Positions 31,348 to 44,700 of a stretch of DNA of 64,000 bases are shown here, piece after piece. How positions within the stretch are numbered: the stretch's first letter is position 1; each line of letters starts with the position of its first letter. Origin of the DNA: Spirodela intermedia (Eukaryota > Streptophyta > Magnoliopsida > Alismatales > Araceae); assembly GCA_902729315.2 (NCBI GenBank), contig LR746264.1:5667878-5731877 (forward strand). Reading direction: 5' to 3'. The notes beneath the pieces are model-generated. The model did no database searches, was not told where the DNA came from, and worked only from the letters and a program-made list of their open reading frames with translations. The translations under genes and the position numbers were made by a program.

Positions 31348-34300
31348 CTAACCATCAACTGTGGTTAGCTGTGGAGACTCATGAGACACCCTGTTTGCCC
31401 ACAGGTTTGCTACCTTGCTGAAATATTGGTTGTCATGCCAGATCACCGGCATAATATCTGCTTCATATGAGAAAATTGAGAAAAATGTAAGGCAATGGTG
31501 ACATGAAGAGTTCAATATCCATGGTTAAATAAGCAATGCGCCGTTGGACTACAAACCCGGGAGAAATTCCAGAGGTAATAAAGATAGTCTGCAAATCTGC
31601 ACCCCATCACCAGAAATATGTCCATGCAGAGCTTGCGCGCCAAGGTTGGAAATGGAGTTTATTGATTCAAGAAGTTCTTCAGAGGCCACCTTTAATTCGA
31701 TGCTGTTGCTGGAGATAACCTCAAGAGCCTGTTTCAGTCCAGAATCTCTCCAGACCACAGCAGAGGTGTCAATGTTGCGCAGAATGTCCTTGGAATCTGC
31801 CAGATTTACTAGTATCCAAGGCTTGTATAATCTTGCTGAGGCGCTCAAGATTTCCACAACCCGGTAGATCTCTCCGAGGGCAAGAAAATACTGTTGAGCT
31901 GCAGAACACAAAACTATGTGGTTATTTGGGCCTGCTGCCAGCCACTGGACGGTTACTATGGTGAGCTTGGCCAAGGAAGAAAACCCCTATCTCGACGCCT
32001 AAAACATTCAGAATGGATAAAAGCAGGTTCGAGGTTTTATATAAAAAAGTCAAGTTCCCTAATCAGGAACTTATGGTTTCATCCACAAAAAAGTCGAGTT
32101 CCCTAATTAAACCCCATGAGGAGAGTTCATTTATTACCTTGGAAATTAAGCAGTAACTCTGTCTGAACATTAGCAGAGACTGCTTGTGCCCAGATCATTG
32201 CACCGCGCTGTAACTCTAGTTCACATGCAGACGCCATCTTAGACCATGAACTGATATAAGAGTGCTGTTCCTTGAAGGAAGACAGTGTCAAGATACTAAG
32301 GATCGAGGAAGCATGCTCGAAAAGCCACATAGCTGAGCTCAAGTCCTTCTCTGCCTATTCACCAGATCACCAGGTTCAGCTTCGTAACATCAGGCCGGGA
32401 GCATAGTATAGCAATTTTAGCAAATTACAATAATAGAAAGTCACAATTAAGAGACCCAAAATGGTCCGAAGAAGATATATGCTAAAAGGGGGGGAAAAGA
32501 CCATCTTTATTCAACGGAACTGTAGCTTTCGTAAGTGCCAAAGACTGTTTAAAAATATTCCAGTATCAACAAGAGATAATCATAGTTAGAAAACCGACAT
32601 GCTGGGTGAGGACAATAAGTTTCCAGGTCTGCTTCTGCTACAATAAGCGGACATAAATTAGTCAGAATGTGATCTCACGCATAACTAGGCAACTTAGATG
32701 GGAGGCACAGACCAACGCAGCTCAATGGGCGATGGCTCATGTACATTTTGAGCAAGACAAGAACAATGGGCCGTGAATGATGAAGCAAGATTGACTATTG
32801 TTGAACCGCAATCCCTCGTTAATTTAAAAGAAGAAGAAAAAGCCTCGTTCAAAAAAAAAATACGGACAAAAATACTACAAGTAAACGTGCTGAATTATTC
32901 CGTGAAAAATCAGAGACTTTAACACATGAGAGTTCATAGTCACAAGTAATGTGGTTTCCTTGAATGCTCACCAAAAATTCCATGCTGTTGTTGTTGATTA
33001 AAATAAGAAGTACAGCGCACATTATGAAAGCATCAAGCACGAATAAAATAGTATGAAAAGTAACGTGAATTTAGCAGGATAATTCACAAAGATGAGAAAT
33101 TCTAATTCAAAGAAAAAGGTATTTTAATGAACTACAAGAGTTTAGATCATCAGGAATGATTATCATCCATTAGACTGAGTTAGAGTGTCCTCAATCAGTG
33201 AATTTGTCTGATTGCTGTGACCACAAAACAGTCCATAGAAACATCCTGATATTCAGAATACAGGTGCTCTAAGAATAGCAGAGAAAATATCAAACAGAAA
33301 TCTTAATAAATGATGAAGGACATACTGGTGGTACTTTCTCCGACAAGCAATATTCAATGTTAAAGGCTTGGAGGCCTGAATCCTTCATGAATTCAAGTAG
33401 CTCATTGACAGACAACTCATCTTGTGGGCTCCTGTCCACGTGGTCACGATTGGAATCTGAAATTCCAAGCGTGATAAAAGCCGCCTAAAAGAAAAAAAAA
33501 TTGGAGCTCCAAGAATTAATGGTGATACAACTATTTGAAACAAATTAAAAAAGGGCTAAGAAGCATTCGATAAGACTTTTTCTGAAATCTTAATGGAGCC
33601 CCCGATCAGGAAATTAGCTTAAATACCAACCCAAGTAAATGACGTGATCACAGTTCATTTTCCAGAATTATTACCATGTGCTTAAATATTACATTTTCTG
33701 CTCCTACAATGACCTCTGTATATGCAATTGCAGCATTTTATTTCTCAAAATAAAATGTACTGAAACTCAGAAATACGCCAAAGCCTGAATGTAATGAACT
33801 TGTAACATTGAAGTCATACAACTGAATCACTTACCTCAATTTCATCATCCGAGACCACCAACTTCGGTTCTTCGTCAGGTACACCCCTCTCATTGTTTTT
33901 CTGATGTCAATCATTCACAGATTTAGCGAAAAGACCAGATAATATTTTTATGAAAAAAATTATCGCAAAACAAGAACTAATTTTACCCTGAGTTTAAGAT
34001 TATCAATATGACGAAGAGCCAACGTGCATGATTTTTGTTTGAGTCTTGAATAGAAATCTAGAAGTATCATTGGCTCCAGGGAAATGTTACCATATGTGTT
34101 TTTGGATGCAAAATCCTTGTCTTTGATCTTGTTATTTTGTTGGCCAGAATTCTTGGCACCAGTGCTGTTTAGAGCCTCATGTGCCACAGCTGATATTGCT
34201 AAATTCTCACCTCCAGTTATCTGCCCAGAGTAAGCAGAGGGTATATTCCAAGCATCAATATTCACATTGGATATGAGATCATTAAGACTGATGACTGATG

Positions 34301-37300
34301 CATCTTTAAGGGCTTTCGTTCCATTATCAACACTTTCAGTTTTCCAAGCGGATACATACAGATCTTCTAGGTTTTCATTTTGGCCGTTACTCTGCATAGG
34401 CAAAACCACATACGGATATCACTTAAAACCATTGATATGGAAAGTTCCTGTAGTACCTGTGCACTAAACAGGAAAAAAAACCAAATAAAAAAAGAAATAT
34501 CCAGAAGCACTGAAATGAATAAGAAATAATTTCCTCTCTATGGTACATGAACTTCTTTTCATCTAAGGAAGGTACATGATAAAATTCCACTCACTTTCGG
34601 CTGTGTCCAAAGAGAGAACTATTAATTTTTTTATGGTATTCAAGCAATCATAGTTTTTACTGTTGTGTCTCAATTAATTCTTGTGGTGCTCAGATTCGGG
34701 AGTCCTAAAAAACTGGGTCCAGTCATATGATCAAGTCAGGCTGACTTCGTAGATGATATGGACTACATTCTTAAAAAGTTAAATAAATAAAATGCGAATT
34801 TTCAGTTCTCCAAGGTTTTGCTTATATTTGTGACTGAAAAAGGATACTAACAGTCCAAGACTACAAGTAGAACCCAATGTTGGCCAGGATTTGGGAGATA
34901 AATTCATTCGTAGTCCTATAAAACGGACTGAGCCAGAAAATCATGGTTTCAATTAATATTTAGAACAGGCGAATGAAGCCATTGTATCAGTGCCATATGA
35001 ATGTCAATTTATCTCTTGAGCTTCCACAATAGACGTTGTCAGGGAAACTTTCTTCCTTACAAGAATGCCTTCTCTCAATAAAGAACTACACAAGTTCACC
35101 TCCACCTTTCACATGACAGCCTAAAAGGAACCCTTTTGTTCCTAGGTTTACTAGGATGCCAATCAATATTGATCTTTTGCTTTTTTTCCTGATGGTAAAT
35201 GACACCAAACAAACGATGAGCTCGCAACTATTCACAGTTAAAGATCCTCCTACAATAAGAAAAAATATGTAAGAAGACAATTGCAGCAAATGAGAAAGTG
35301 TATCATTTTTGAAAATGAAGGTATGCCATTACTTAAGAAGGGTTTTAGTCCTAGCCTTCATTTTCTTAGCAATTAAACCCCCTATGAAAAGCTAGCATTT
35401 CATTCCTCAAGATAACATGAAACTTCCATGAAATTTAGATAAAGTTCTAATCAAATGAGACTGTCATTTACCTTCCTCTCTAAGATAAATTAAGATAAGA
35501 AAAAGGTAAATGAAAGTCAACTTGAAACTAGTCCTCGTGTGTTCAGGTTTATAGAATAACAGAAATTATCTGGCATTTCCAGCGTTCAAAGATAAAGAAA
35601 ATGCAAGTTGCCGATGAGGATTTGTAAAGCTGTTCAATTATGTTAAAAAGCCCACGAAATTACCGTTGGTCCAGAAAAACCATTCAGAACTTCCATTCTG
35701 GTAAATGGATCTTTGTCCAAGACATTGTCATCAATACTCATGTCCCCGTTATTTACATTGGGATTCAAACCATTCTCAATATTGGCATGCTCGTCTCCTT
35801 GACAAAAAATTGAGGTAAAACCATAGCCATTGCCAGAAGGTGCAAAATCAAAACCATTTGTTTTCGTATCATTTGAAACAAGGGCTCCTTCCCATTGCTG
35901 TTCATCACTAAGGACTATGGGTAAGAGGTTGGTTCCCAGCATATCCTCCCGTTCTTGACCACTGGCCTTCAAAATTAAAGTGCCGGAAGTCTGCAAAAAG
36001 ATTAAAAAGCAATAATCACATTACTAGCAAAATTTCTCCATTGGAAAAGGAAAAAATATTGACCCGTGTAATTTTGAGATCAACAGTATACTCAGATGGA
36101 ATGTCCATATTAAAAAGTGGACGTGGAGTGTAAGGTTGGATGGAAGGAAATAGAAAAAAAAATGTTAAAAAACTGCAACCAATTCGCACTAATCTCCCTT
36201 TTTTGCAGAAAATTATTGTTGAGAGTTGAAGAATAAATGTGGATCAGTACAGTGTTAGAAAAACAGAGTAGCATTGAATTTCTTATGAAATTATATTTTT
36301 GAGTGATTTTTTGAACGAACTCCCATGACTTTATCTGGTTCTGCACGACTTATACTAGACAGGTGACCCTTGAAGTATGGAACTAGGAAGCCACGTAAAA
36401 CTACGAAGGAAAGACTTGGCTTATTTTCTATGGACAGTCAATCAGGTCACTTATTTGATCAAAACTGATGAATAAACCCAACCACAAAGGAGGGAAGTTC
36501 GTTACTAGTCTCACCTTAAATTGAAAAAGGGTGGGGAGTCTGAAAGGTACTTGGGAATCATTGAGAGAAAAAAGGTTTGAAAGAGTTATAGCAAGAACAT
36601 CAAGGAATTGCCTAATGGGTCGAAAACCAAAACATTCTCACAGACATTAGCACAAAAAACAATTGCAACCATTGTTGTGGTATCTGCACTGTATCAAGCT
36701 TATGCAAGGAAGCAGAATAGTTGGAGCATCTATTCCTTAGATATTGCTTCTCCAGTGATATTCAAAATTTGGAATACCACAAATCAGGGGATTTCACGCA
36801 GTATCAACACAGAAAATACAACTTCCATGGCAAGAAACTTTTGTGAGACTTTGAACATGCCAAAGCTGCAATGTTTGTGAAAAAAAAGAAAAAGGCTCAA
36901 CAGAGGTTGACAATGAAAAGTAAACTGACCAACTTAGAGACAGAGAATGACTCCGATGATTAGATTGTAACCAACCTGGAATATGCTACCAATATCAGCG
37001 GGTTTCGCTTCTTCAACTCGAGGAATATCAGCTAAGTTGCCTTCCTTCTAACTCAAAATAAAGGAAATAAAATAGAGTAAATAAGTATCAGAGTCACAAA
37101 CAGAAATTGGGTACGAAAATAGAAATTGGTCTACGGCTATAGTACCTTCACCAAAGCAGAATCTATTAACTCTCCACCCGGAGTACTGGAAACCGCATCT
37201 TTAAACTCCCAGCAACACTCGTCGAAACCATCTTCCCCGTCACCACCGCCATCCGTAGAATTGGAATTGTGCCCATTATCTCCATCAATCTGCAGCTTAT

Positions 37301-37931
37301 CGCCGCCGAAGCTGGCATTTCCAGAAGCGGCAGGGCTAATATTGTCTTGCCGGCCGTACAGACCGGCAATCAGATCTTTCAGATCACCGCTCGGAGCAGA
37401 TGCTAAGCCGTTGCTTACTGGCGACACGGAGGAGTCGAAAAGCCCACCACTGATGGCAGGAAACGGAGGATCGAAGGTACTCGACGATCCTTCCCCTGCG
37501 TCTTCTTCCTCGTCTCCCCCGAACAAAGAAAGCGGGAGCGCACCAGACGGCTTCTGCCATTCTTTCTCCACGCCAACCGTCGTCTCGGAGCTGATCGGCG
37601 TCAGATCCGGCGTTGGGGCCTGTAGTCCTGGGAGCGGATCGAAGGAGAAAAAGGAATGAGAAGACAGAGTAGTTGGTGGCGCCGGCTGACGAGGGTTCCA
37701 AAAGAGCTCGGGCTGGAGCGGGTTCTCCAAAAATCCACTCCATTCATCGTCGTCATCTCCTTCCCCCGCCACGGGCCCCCGTTGCGCCTGGTTAGAGATG
37801 CCGTAGTTGGGAGGGAGATTGGGTGACAGCGATGCGGAGGCGGAGGCTGCGAACTCGAATTCCCCGAAATCATCGTCCTCCTCTTCATGGCTCATGAACA
37901 TCGGTACGACGGCGGGCGACGCCGTCGTCAT
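31348..37931 (-). CDS. Plant gamma-synergin-like protein (putative clathrin/AP-1 accessory factor)
   Basis: Nine exons on the - strand: 37931-37146, 37047-36976, 35990-35664, 34391-33987, 33900-33835, 33484-33326, 32348-32138, 31898-31557 and 31457-31348, 2478 nt, 825 aa. All junctions fit in phase. The N-terminal half is acidic and disordered, with DDDFGEFEFA near residue 20 and DDDDEWSGFLENP further on; such DFxxF and acidic WxxF-type motifs are used by gamma-synergin and aftiphilin to bind adaptor-ear domains. The C-terminal part (about 600-825) is helical and conserved in plants: NELLEFMKDSGLQAFNIEYC, MWLFEHASSILSIL, and the end IMPVIWHDNQYFSKVANLWA. The acceptor of the seventh exon is ambiguous by 2 nt; 32348 keeps the frame. 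The upstream frame to 38042 begins with TTG; the first ATG is 37931. Exon structure is firm; function is by resemblance only. Confidence 0.8.
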
Positions 37932-38741
37932 CGCCGCCGCCGCCGCTCGGCGAACTGAGCGAAGGTGGCCTAGCTTCCTCCTCAGAAAAGCGCGATTCCT
38001 CGCATCACACCAAAGACGTGGTCTCCGAATCCAGGATTCCAAACCAAGCGATTCGAAGGGAACACTCGCCTCTTAAAACGAGAGTGAGTATGCAAAATAA
38101 TTCCACTTTCCCGTAATTACGAAAAAGGGCATATGATTAATATATTATAAATCGTTGTACTACACTGTAAATATACCGATTTAAGTATTACTTATTTCTG
38201 GTACTTAGTATAGATATTTTAAAATTTCCTTGGTGCTTGTCGGTTTCTTGTCGGGTCTCAAGTGCCCGACTGAGAACCGTTAAGAGGACCGAAAAGCCGA
38301 GGGCGCCCTTTTCACGATAACCGGAAGGCCTTGCGACGGCGGCGGGAAACGAGCAAGCGGCGGTGGCGGTGGCGGAGACGGAGAAGGGGAGGGGTTTGGG
38401 TTTCTCTATCTCTCTCTCTCCCTCGTCGTCCAGGAATCTCTTGGTCCATTGGTGTTGGGATAATTCGCCTTACGGCGTTGGTTTCTAGGCCGGTGTGTCA
38501 TCGCCGTCGTCCCTTTGCTCACTCGTCTTCGCTGCTGCTCGCATGACCCTGGAGGAAGGCGGCCAGTGGCCATAGATTGCTTCTTGGTCACGACCTGCGG
38601 CATTTTACACGGACCGTGCTTCAACTTGAGAGTTTTTCCCGTGCACTTTTCACTCCGCCTGTGGTCTTGAGGGAACTGGCCCTGAACTCTTGATTCGCTT
38701 TGCATCTTCACTCATCCCAAGTTCCTGCGACGCGTGCGGCA
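37932..38741. promoter_or_regulatory. Divergent promoter region between synergin-like gene and THALLO
   Basis: An 810-bp interval separates two divergently oriented start codons. The middle (38110-38230) is AT-rich; the right side (38330-38560) is GC-rich and probably 5' untranslated leader of THALLO. No specific control element could be assigned. Confidence 0.4.
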
Positions 38742-41700
38742 ATGGCTAGGGGTGGGGGTAGGCAGAAGAAAGGCATCAAAAACTCCAAATTCAGCAACCG
38801 TCTACCTGTCCAGAAGAAGAACATATCCTTTGGGGAAGAAAACATGGACGACGAGATAGACGCCTGTAACTAATGCATTCCTCTTTCCCTTTTCCTCTTA
38901 CTGCTCGCGTATTTTATGGCCTTTTTCTGCAGTTCTTTTTTATGTTTGATCGTTTTATACCGTGCTTTTTGATCATTTTAACAGTTCACAAGCAGCGGGA
39001 TATGATTCCCTTCGACAAAAGCCACGACACTGGTAGGTCATCGAGCTAACACAACTTTGTCCTTGACCACGCTTCACTGAACCGTCTCTTACTTGTATTT
39101 TGTTTCCGTTTCTCGGGGGTTTGGTTGAATGCTGATCATGCTTTAGATGAAGATGAGGAACAACCAGTCTTCGACTTTGAGGTTTGTTAATTTGACGCCT
39201 TTGTTTTTAGTTCAGTTTCTTTCGTCGTTTTCACAAGTAATTTGGTGATATTTGTAATTTTATATTGCCTTGTCCATAGAGCTTATCTTATTTATTAGTG
39301 GTTGTTTTTTCAAACTATTCTGGGTTTGAAGTCGTGAGAGTGGATCGTGGATTTTTCACTTCCCTGGGTTGTCTTGTACCTTCTCAGGATATTTACTGAG
39401 TAAAAAGATTGAAATAATTAATTCGGAGAGCTAGCTTTCTGAAAAGACAACCAGTTTGATGTGGAATTGGCCGAATCGAACTGAACCTGTTAATTTTGTT
39501 TTTGAGCTCATTATTTCTGAACAGTCATGTTCTCTCTACCTGCCATTTTTTGTGAAATAAAAGGTTGGTGCACTTGGCTTCGAGTTGGTTCATGTCTTTT
39601 TCCAACGTGTTTGGTGTTCATATGTTGATCATAATAAAGCAACCAAACAATGGATGGCAGAAATTTGAATTAACTTTATTCTATTCATCATATTTGATGT
39701 CTGATAAATATTTCCGTAATATTGGTTAATTTTAAAATAAAAAGAGAAGATGAGCATACGATGATTCTCATCTATAATTCTGTAGGAACTGTCTTTCATA
39801 TGCCAGTTTTGTTTCTGTGATTGGACTTGTTGATTATTCTAACGATTTCCATTCTTTTTATTTTTTAGTGTGTGTGGGTCTTTCAAGTCTTTCTAGTGTG
39901 ACACGTTGTGCATTCATTCGTGCTATCTAAACGTTTATGTTTAATTTTCTCACTCTTTGGAAAATATTTTTTTGTCATTTCGTTGTCAAAATTTTCATAC
40001 ATTTCCACCTTCTTGATGAGGTTCACATTTGGATTTAGGGTTTACATGATGACAGTGATGATACCGATGCTAGTGATGGAGATGCCAGTGGTCATGATGA
40101 TGAAATTGGTAGGAACGGCAAAGACTATGAAAAAAGTAAGGATATCTAATCACGGAATGTATGCCTTGTATGTCATTTTTAAGCGATTATAAACCTTAAC
40201 AACTGTGATCTTTGACTAGTAGTTTGGTATTTCACAAAAATCTTGGATAACTGTAATGACGAGCGTTTAAAAGACTGTAATTTGTTTACATGAATGTGGA
40301 AAGTTACATTCCGTCACATTGCAGGATATAGCAATGTCTGGTTGTCGTTCAAACTATTGTTTCCATGTACAAAACCGATTTCCTTGTAATCAGCAAGAGA
40401 ATCTGGTAGTATTCCTTCATTTGAGAACTAACCAAACCAGTTACATATGTTTGACTACAAGAGCATCAGAAATCTTCTTTGACAAAGAATCTGGTAGTAT
40501 CCCTTCATTTGAGAACTGACCAAACCAGTTACATATGTTTGACTACAAGAGCATCAGAAATCTTCTTTGACAAAGAAACTGACCTGAAGGCATATATATA
40601 TATACACACACACATCGTTTGTTCTTCTAGTCCATCTCTCACCAAGGAGACTGGTAGATCAGGAATATGCTTCCCTCTAATTGCTGTAGAGTTCCAGCCA
40701 TGATTTCCCATGAAAAAGAACATATTTTGTATCATTGTAGCTGGTTTTTACTATCTGTGGGATGCTTGATACTCACACACTGCTCTTTTCTAGTGGTAAA
40801 ACAGAAAAAGATTTTGCAGAAAAAATATGGAGGAGTTGAGGATGATATGTCTGATGATTCTGAACAAGAGGAAAAACGTAAGGCTTCATTTGGTCGGGGA
40901 AAACAGTTCTTATATGGTGCTGACAACATCGATTTTGAGGTATTTCGTATCTAAACTGACGTCAATGATGCATACTGACTGAATTTTTCTCCCCAAATTT
41001 CCTGTTACAAATGATTTACGAATAGCTACGGTTCCTCTCTTTTGTGAAATTTAAGATACAATCAGATGAGGAGGACCTCGCTGAAGAGGAGGCCATAGCT
41101 GTGATGTCGCAGAAGGAGAAGGCAAAGTCTCTTTCAATGGAAGACTTTGGTCTTGAAGATGTTGATGAGGAAGAAAGTGATGATGATAATCAGGAGAAAT
41201 CCCTTCAGGTGCTCAACTTGCATGACCGACCTCTTAAGTTTGCTTCTGGCTGCTCTCTGTGTAGGAATGATTTTAAACGCATGAAATATTAGTGATGACC
41301 ATAAATAGGATTATTTTCGATTTTTTTTATTTTTTAGTAACGAAATATTACGGTTGTTTTAACACATCAGTTCCTCCTTGGATTCTGTAAGCCCATGTCA
41401 CTTTGCTGAAAAGTCATTGAAAAAAATACATCTAATCGTATGCCAATGTGGTCATCATATGCTGGAGTGGAATTCTGATTAAACATTTGTACTTGAAAAT
41501 TACAACTCGATTTGGTTTTTCCTTCTGCTTGCAGAATTTTTTTGCTGGGAAGAGACCTGGAGACAAATCAGATGTTTTTGGTTCACTCGAAGATGAGGCC
41601 TATGAGAGTTATGAGGAGGTTAAGAAGGACATAAATGCACTGACTAAGGAGGAGCAAATGGATGTCGTATACAGGTACTTCATCATATTCGTCTTGGATA

Positions 41701-44700
41701 ACTGTTTTGATCATCATAAATCTTTCAGATGTATTGGAGTCTCAGCTTTGGTTCTGATGTTATGCAAGTGGAATTTTCTGAAGGGGCAGTCCTGAAAGAT
41801 TTCTGTTTCCTTTATTTTCCTTTAAAAGGGGTATGACTGAGCATAACTAAATTTAAAACAGTCGAAGGTTCTTTGGATAGAAATGCTTACGATTTTTAAA
41901 CATACTCAACAGGAGGTAGACACTCCGATAATTACTTCCCACTGTGAGGTGCAATTAGAGGCAAACCTTCTCTAATCAAGCTTGGCGGCGGATCCGTGAT
42001 TTCAATGAGAATACCGCTGAAACTCCTGAGTTATGGCTTGAAACCTCTCTGTGTGCGATAACAATGGTTATAACGGTAAATCCCGGAGGATTCCTGAACT
42101 CAGGAAGCAAGAACTCTTCATTTTGAACTTGTAGAGAAAAATCAGCTCACTATCATTGCCTTTACTAATTCTCTAGCATTCTGGCTTTAAATAATTTATT
42201 CCTGAACTCCCTACCATTGTCATCGCGCTTCCTCCAAGAAAACTAAATCGTATCTTTAGGAAACACGTTCAACGTTTTCAGTTCCTTTATTGAGCCTTGA
42301 GAGGAATCATGTCTTAGGTAAACCCCATTATTAGCAATGCTAAACATTGTCATCCAGGATATGAGGTCAAGCAGAGTGAAAAACATGAAGGATTGGGGAT
42401 TTTCTTCTTTCGATTCTTAAAGGTGTTGGAGCATCCTGCAGCTTCCTGTCAATGAGGACAGTGAAATGTGCTGTTTTGATACAACACTTCATGCATATGA
42501 CCCTCTATGTGCAATAATTTATCTTAAGTTTCCATTAAAGTAAATTCAATATCTCAGTTTATTGGTTCTTTTCTATTAATTTTTTTATTGACATAGCCCA
42601 TTCAACAGTGAAAATATTCTCAATTGATCATTTTGTGTCATTTTGACTTTTGACTTGAATGTCGGGTTTTGCATGTACTTATTTGAAAGGCCTGGTTGGC
42701 ATCTTTGAAATTGGTCTTCTTTTCTTCGTGACACTAGAACAAGGAAAGTGACGTTCCAACAGTAACATCCTTGTTCTTCCTGGGAGTAATCGATAGTCTC
42801 CCAAATACCAGTCATGATAGTTTCACGAATCGAAAAAGAGATTTTTGGCAAACCTGCCAGCATGTCATTTGCTTTCATAAAATCTGTCACCGTCTATGTT
42901 CTTTCTTGTAGGTGCCTTGTCCTTGGTTAGCTTAATGAAGATTTTTTCCAGAAGTTCATTTTAGGAGCATTACATTTTTCATCTTACTCTAGTTCATTTT
43001 AAGTTTGCGTGTGGTCAGCTAGATTATAATGTTGATCTACTATTTTCAAAATAGAGTGTCTTTATTGTTGGAATTCACTTGGATTCAAGCAACTGTATTT
43101 TAACTTGCTTATGATACCGTACCATCATCATACTCTATTCTCCGGTGACAGTTTATTTTAGAGTTTGGACTTTCACTTTTGTGCTCCTGAGTTTGGCTGA
43201 AATTGATTATCCTTCAAATTTCACACGCGCTTCTGCATACACCCCCAAAAAAAAAAGAAAAAAGAAAAAGCGGAGTGAGTTGATATCATTAATTAAAATG
43301 GGTCTCTGCTTGATAATTTAATCCTAATTTTAACTGAATCATTTGCTAATCATCCTCTACCAAGCTTTGTTTCTCATGTTTTTTAGAAGCAGTACTGTTT
43401 TCTCTTGGAGCTCATCCCAGTTATTCTTTTGGCAGCTCTGCACCTGAACTGGTTGGTTTGCTGTCAGAATTGAATGAAGCACTGGACCAATTTTACAGAC
43501 TGAAGCCTCTCTTGCACAAGGTAGCATTCTGAATGTTTTGACCAGTTGTGTGTCATATGAGATAGGTCATGAGAAGTAGAGTTCCAAAGTGAAATTTAAT
43601 CCAAAACTCTTTTGTACGTACTAATTTTGTATTTTCACACTTTAATTTGTTGGTAACTAGGATCGTTTCCAAGTCTAACGCCTCATGCATTCTAGGATTT
43701 TCGCATGTTAGAAATCATGATTTGAGTATTTGAACTTGGCATTCATTCTACTTACGAAGAAAAATAACGATCCCAACCTCTCAAAATTCACCTCATGTTC
43801 TTGTGTGAAACAGGAGTCGTGTTCTGTCAATGTTGCCCTTTTTTCCTACTGCTTTTTCCTTTCGTCATCTATTCAGCATCGCATGTGGTGACTGCCCCTT
43901 CTTTTTCTCGTTTAATATTTCGTTTTTTTTCTTTTTTCTTCCTTCCTTTTCCTCATCTAAACACGTTACATGAATCTCACTCTGCGGATTTAGCTAAATG
44001 GGGACAGACCTGCCAAATTCTCTGCGCCTTGGCCACTGAACAAATTGGTAAATGGAGAATTATCTTGTGTGAGTCCCAGTTGGAGACAGCTTAATCACCC
44101 TCACATCACCGCATTTCACAAAAGTTGTACTGGGAAAGGAAATGTATGTTCGCTAAAAGCCCTTATGGAAAGCATAAAACAAACTTCCTTTAGAAAATGA
44201 TCTGATATTCCACTATGCCAAGTAGGCTCAAATTATTTTTTTACAAACATTATTTGGGCTCTTTTCTGTCTCGGAAAAGCATAGCTTTACGAATTATAAA
44301 GATGGTTTAAACATAGCATCCTAAAGACGCTTTCCATTGTATAACATTATGAAAACGATTTCTATTTAGAGATGGTCCATTGACTTATGTTAGATGAATT
44401 AGCCTCAATTTCGATAGATATGCGGAATCTGTGAAATTTGCTCTGAAAATCGCATGCTTCTTCTCCCAAATTTAGCCTGGGTTTCATAGAAACTTGTGGT
44501 AGGGGATTGGGAAGAGTTGCATTGTTTCTGTTTTTTCTAGGCCTATTCCTTACCCGATGCCCAGTTTTCAGTATCATTTTGGGAAGTAATTTTTGGAACC
44601 TTACTTATCAAACGACAGTTTTAAAGTTAGGTGAGCGGTGAATGTGACCATGCCTTTCTTTCTTTGATGTAAAGTTAACTTTGATGTAAACTATCAGTAA

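Noticed and set aside
37932-38042. Upstream extension of the synergin-like frame
   Set aside because: Begins with TTG; the first ATG is 37931.
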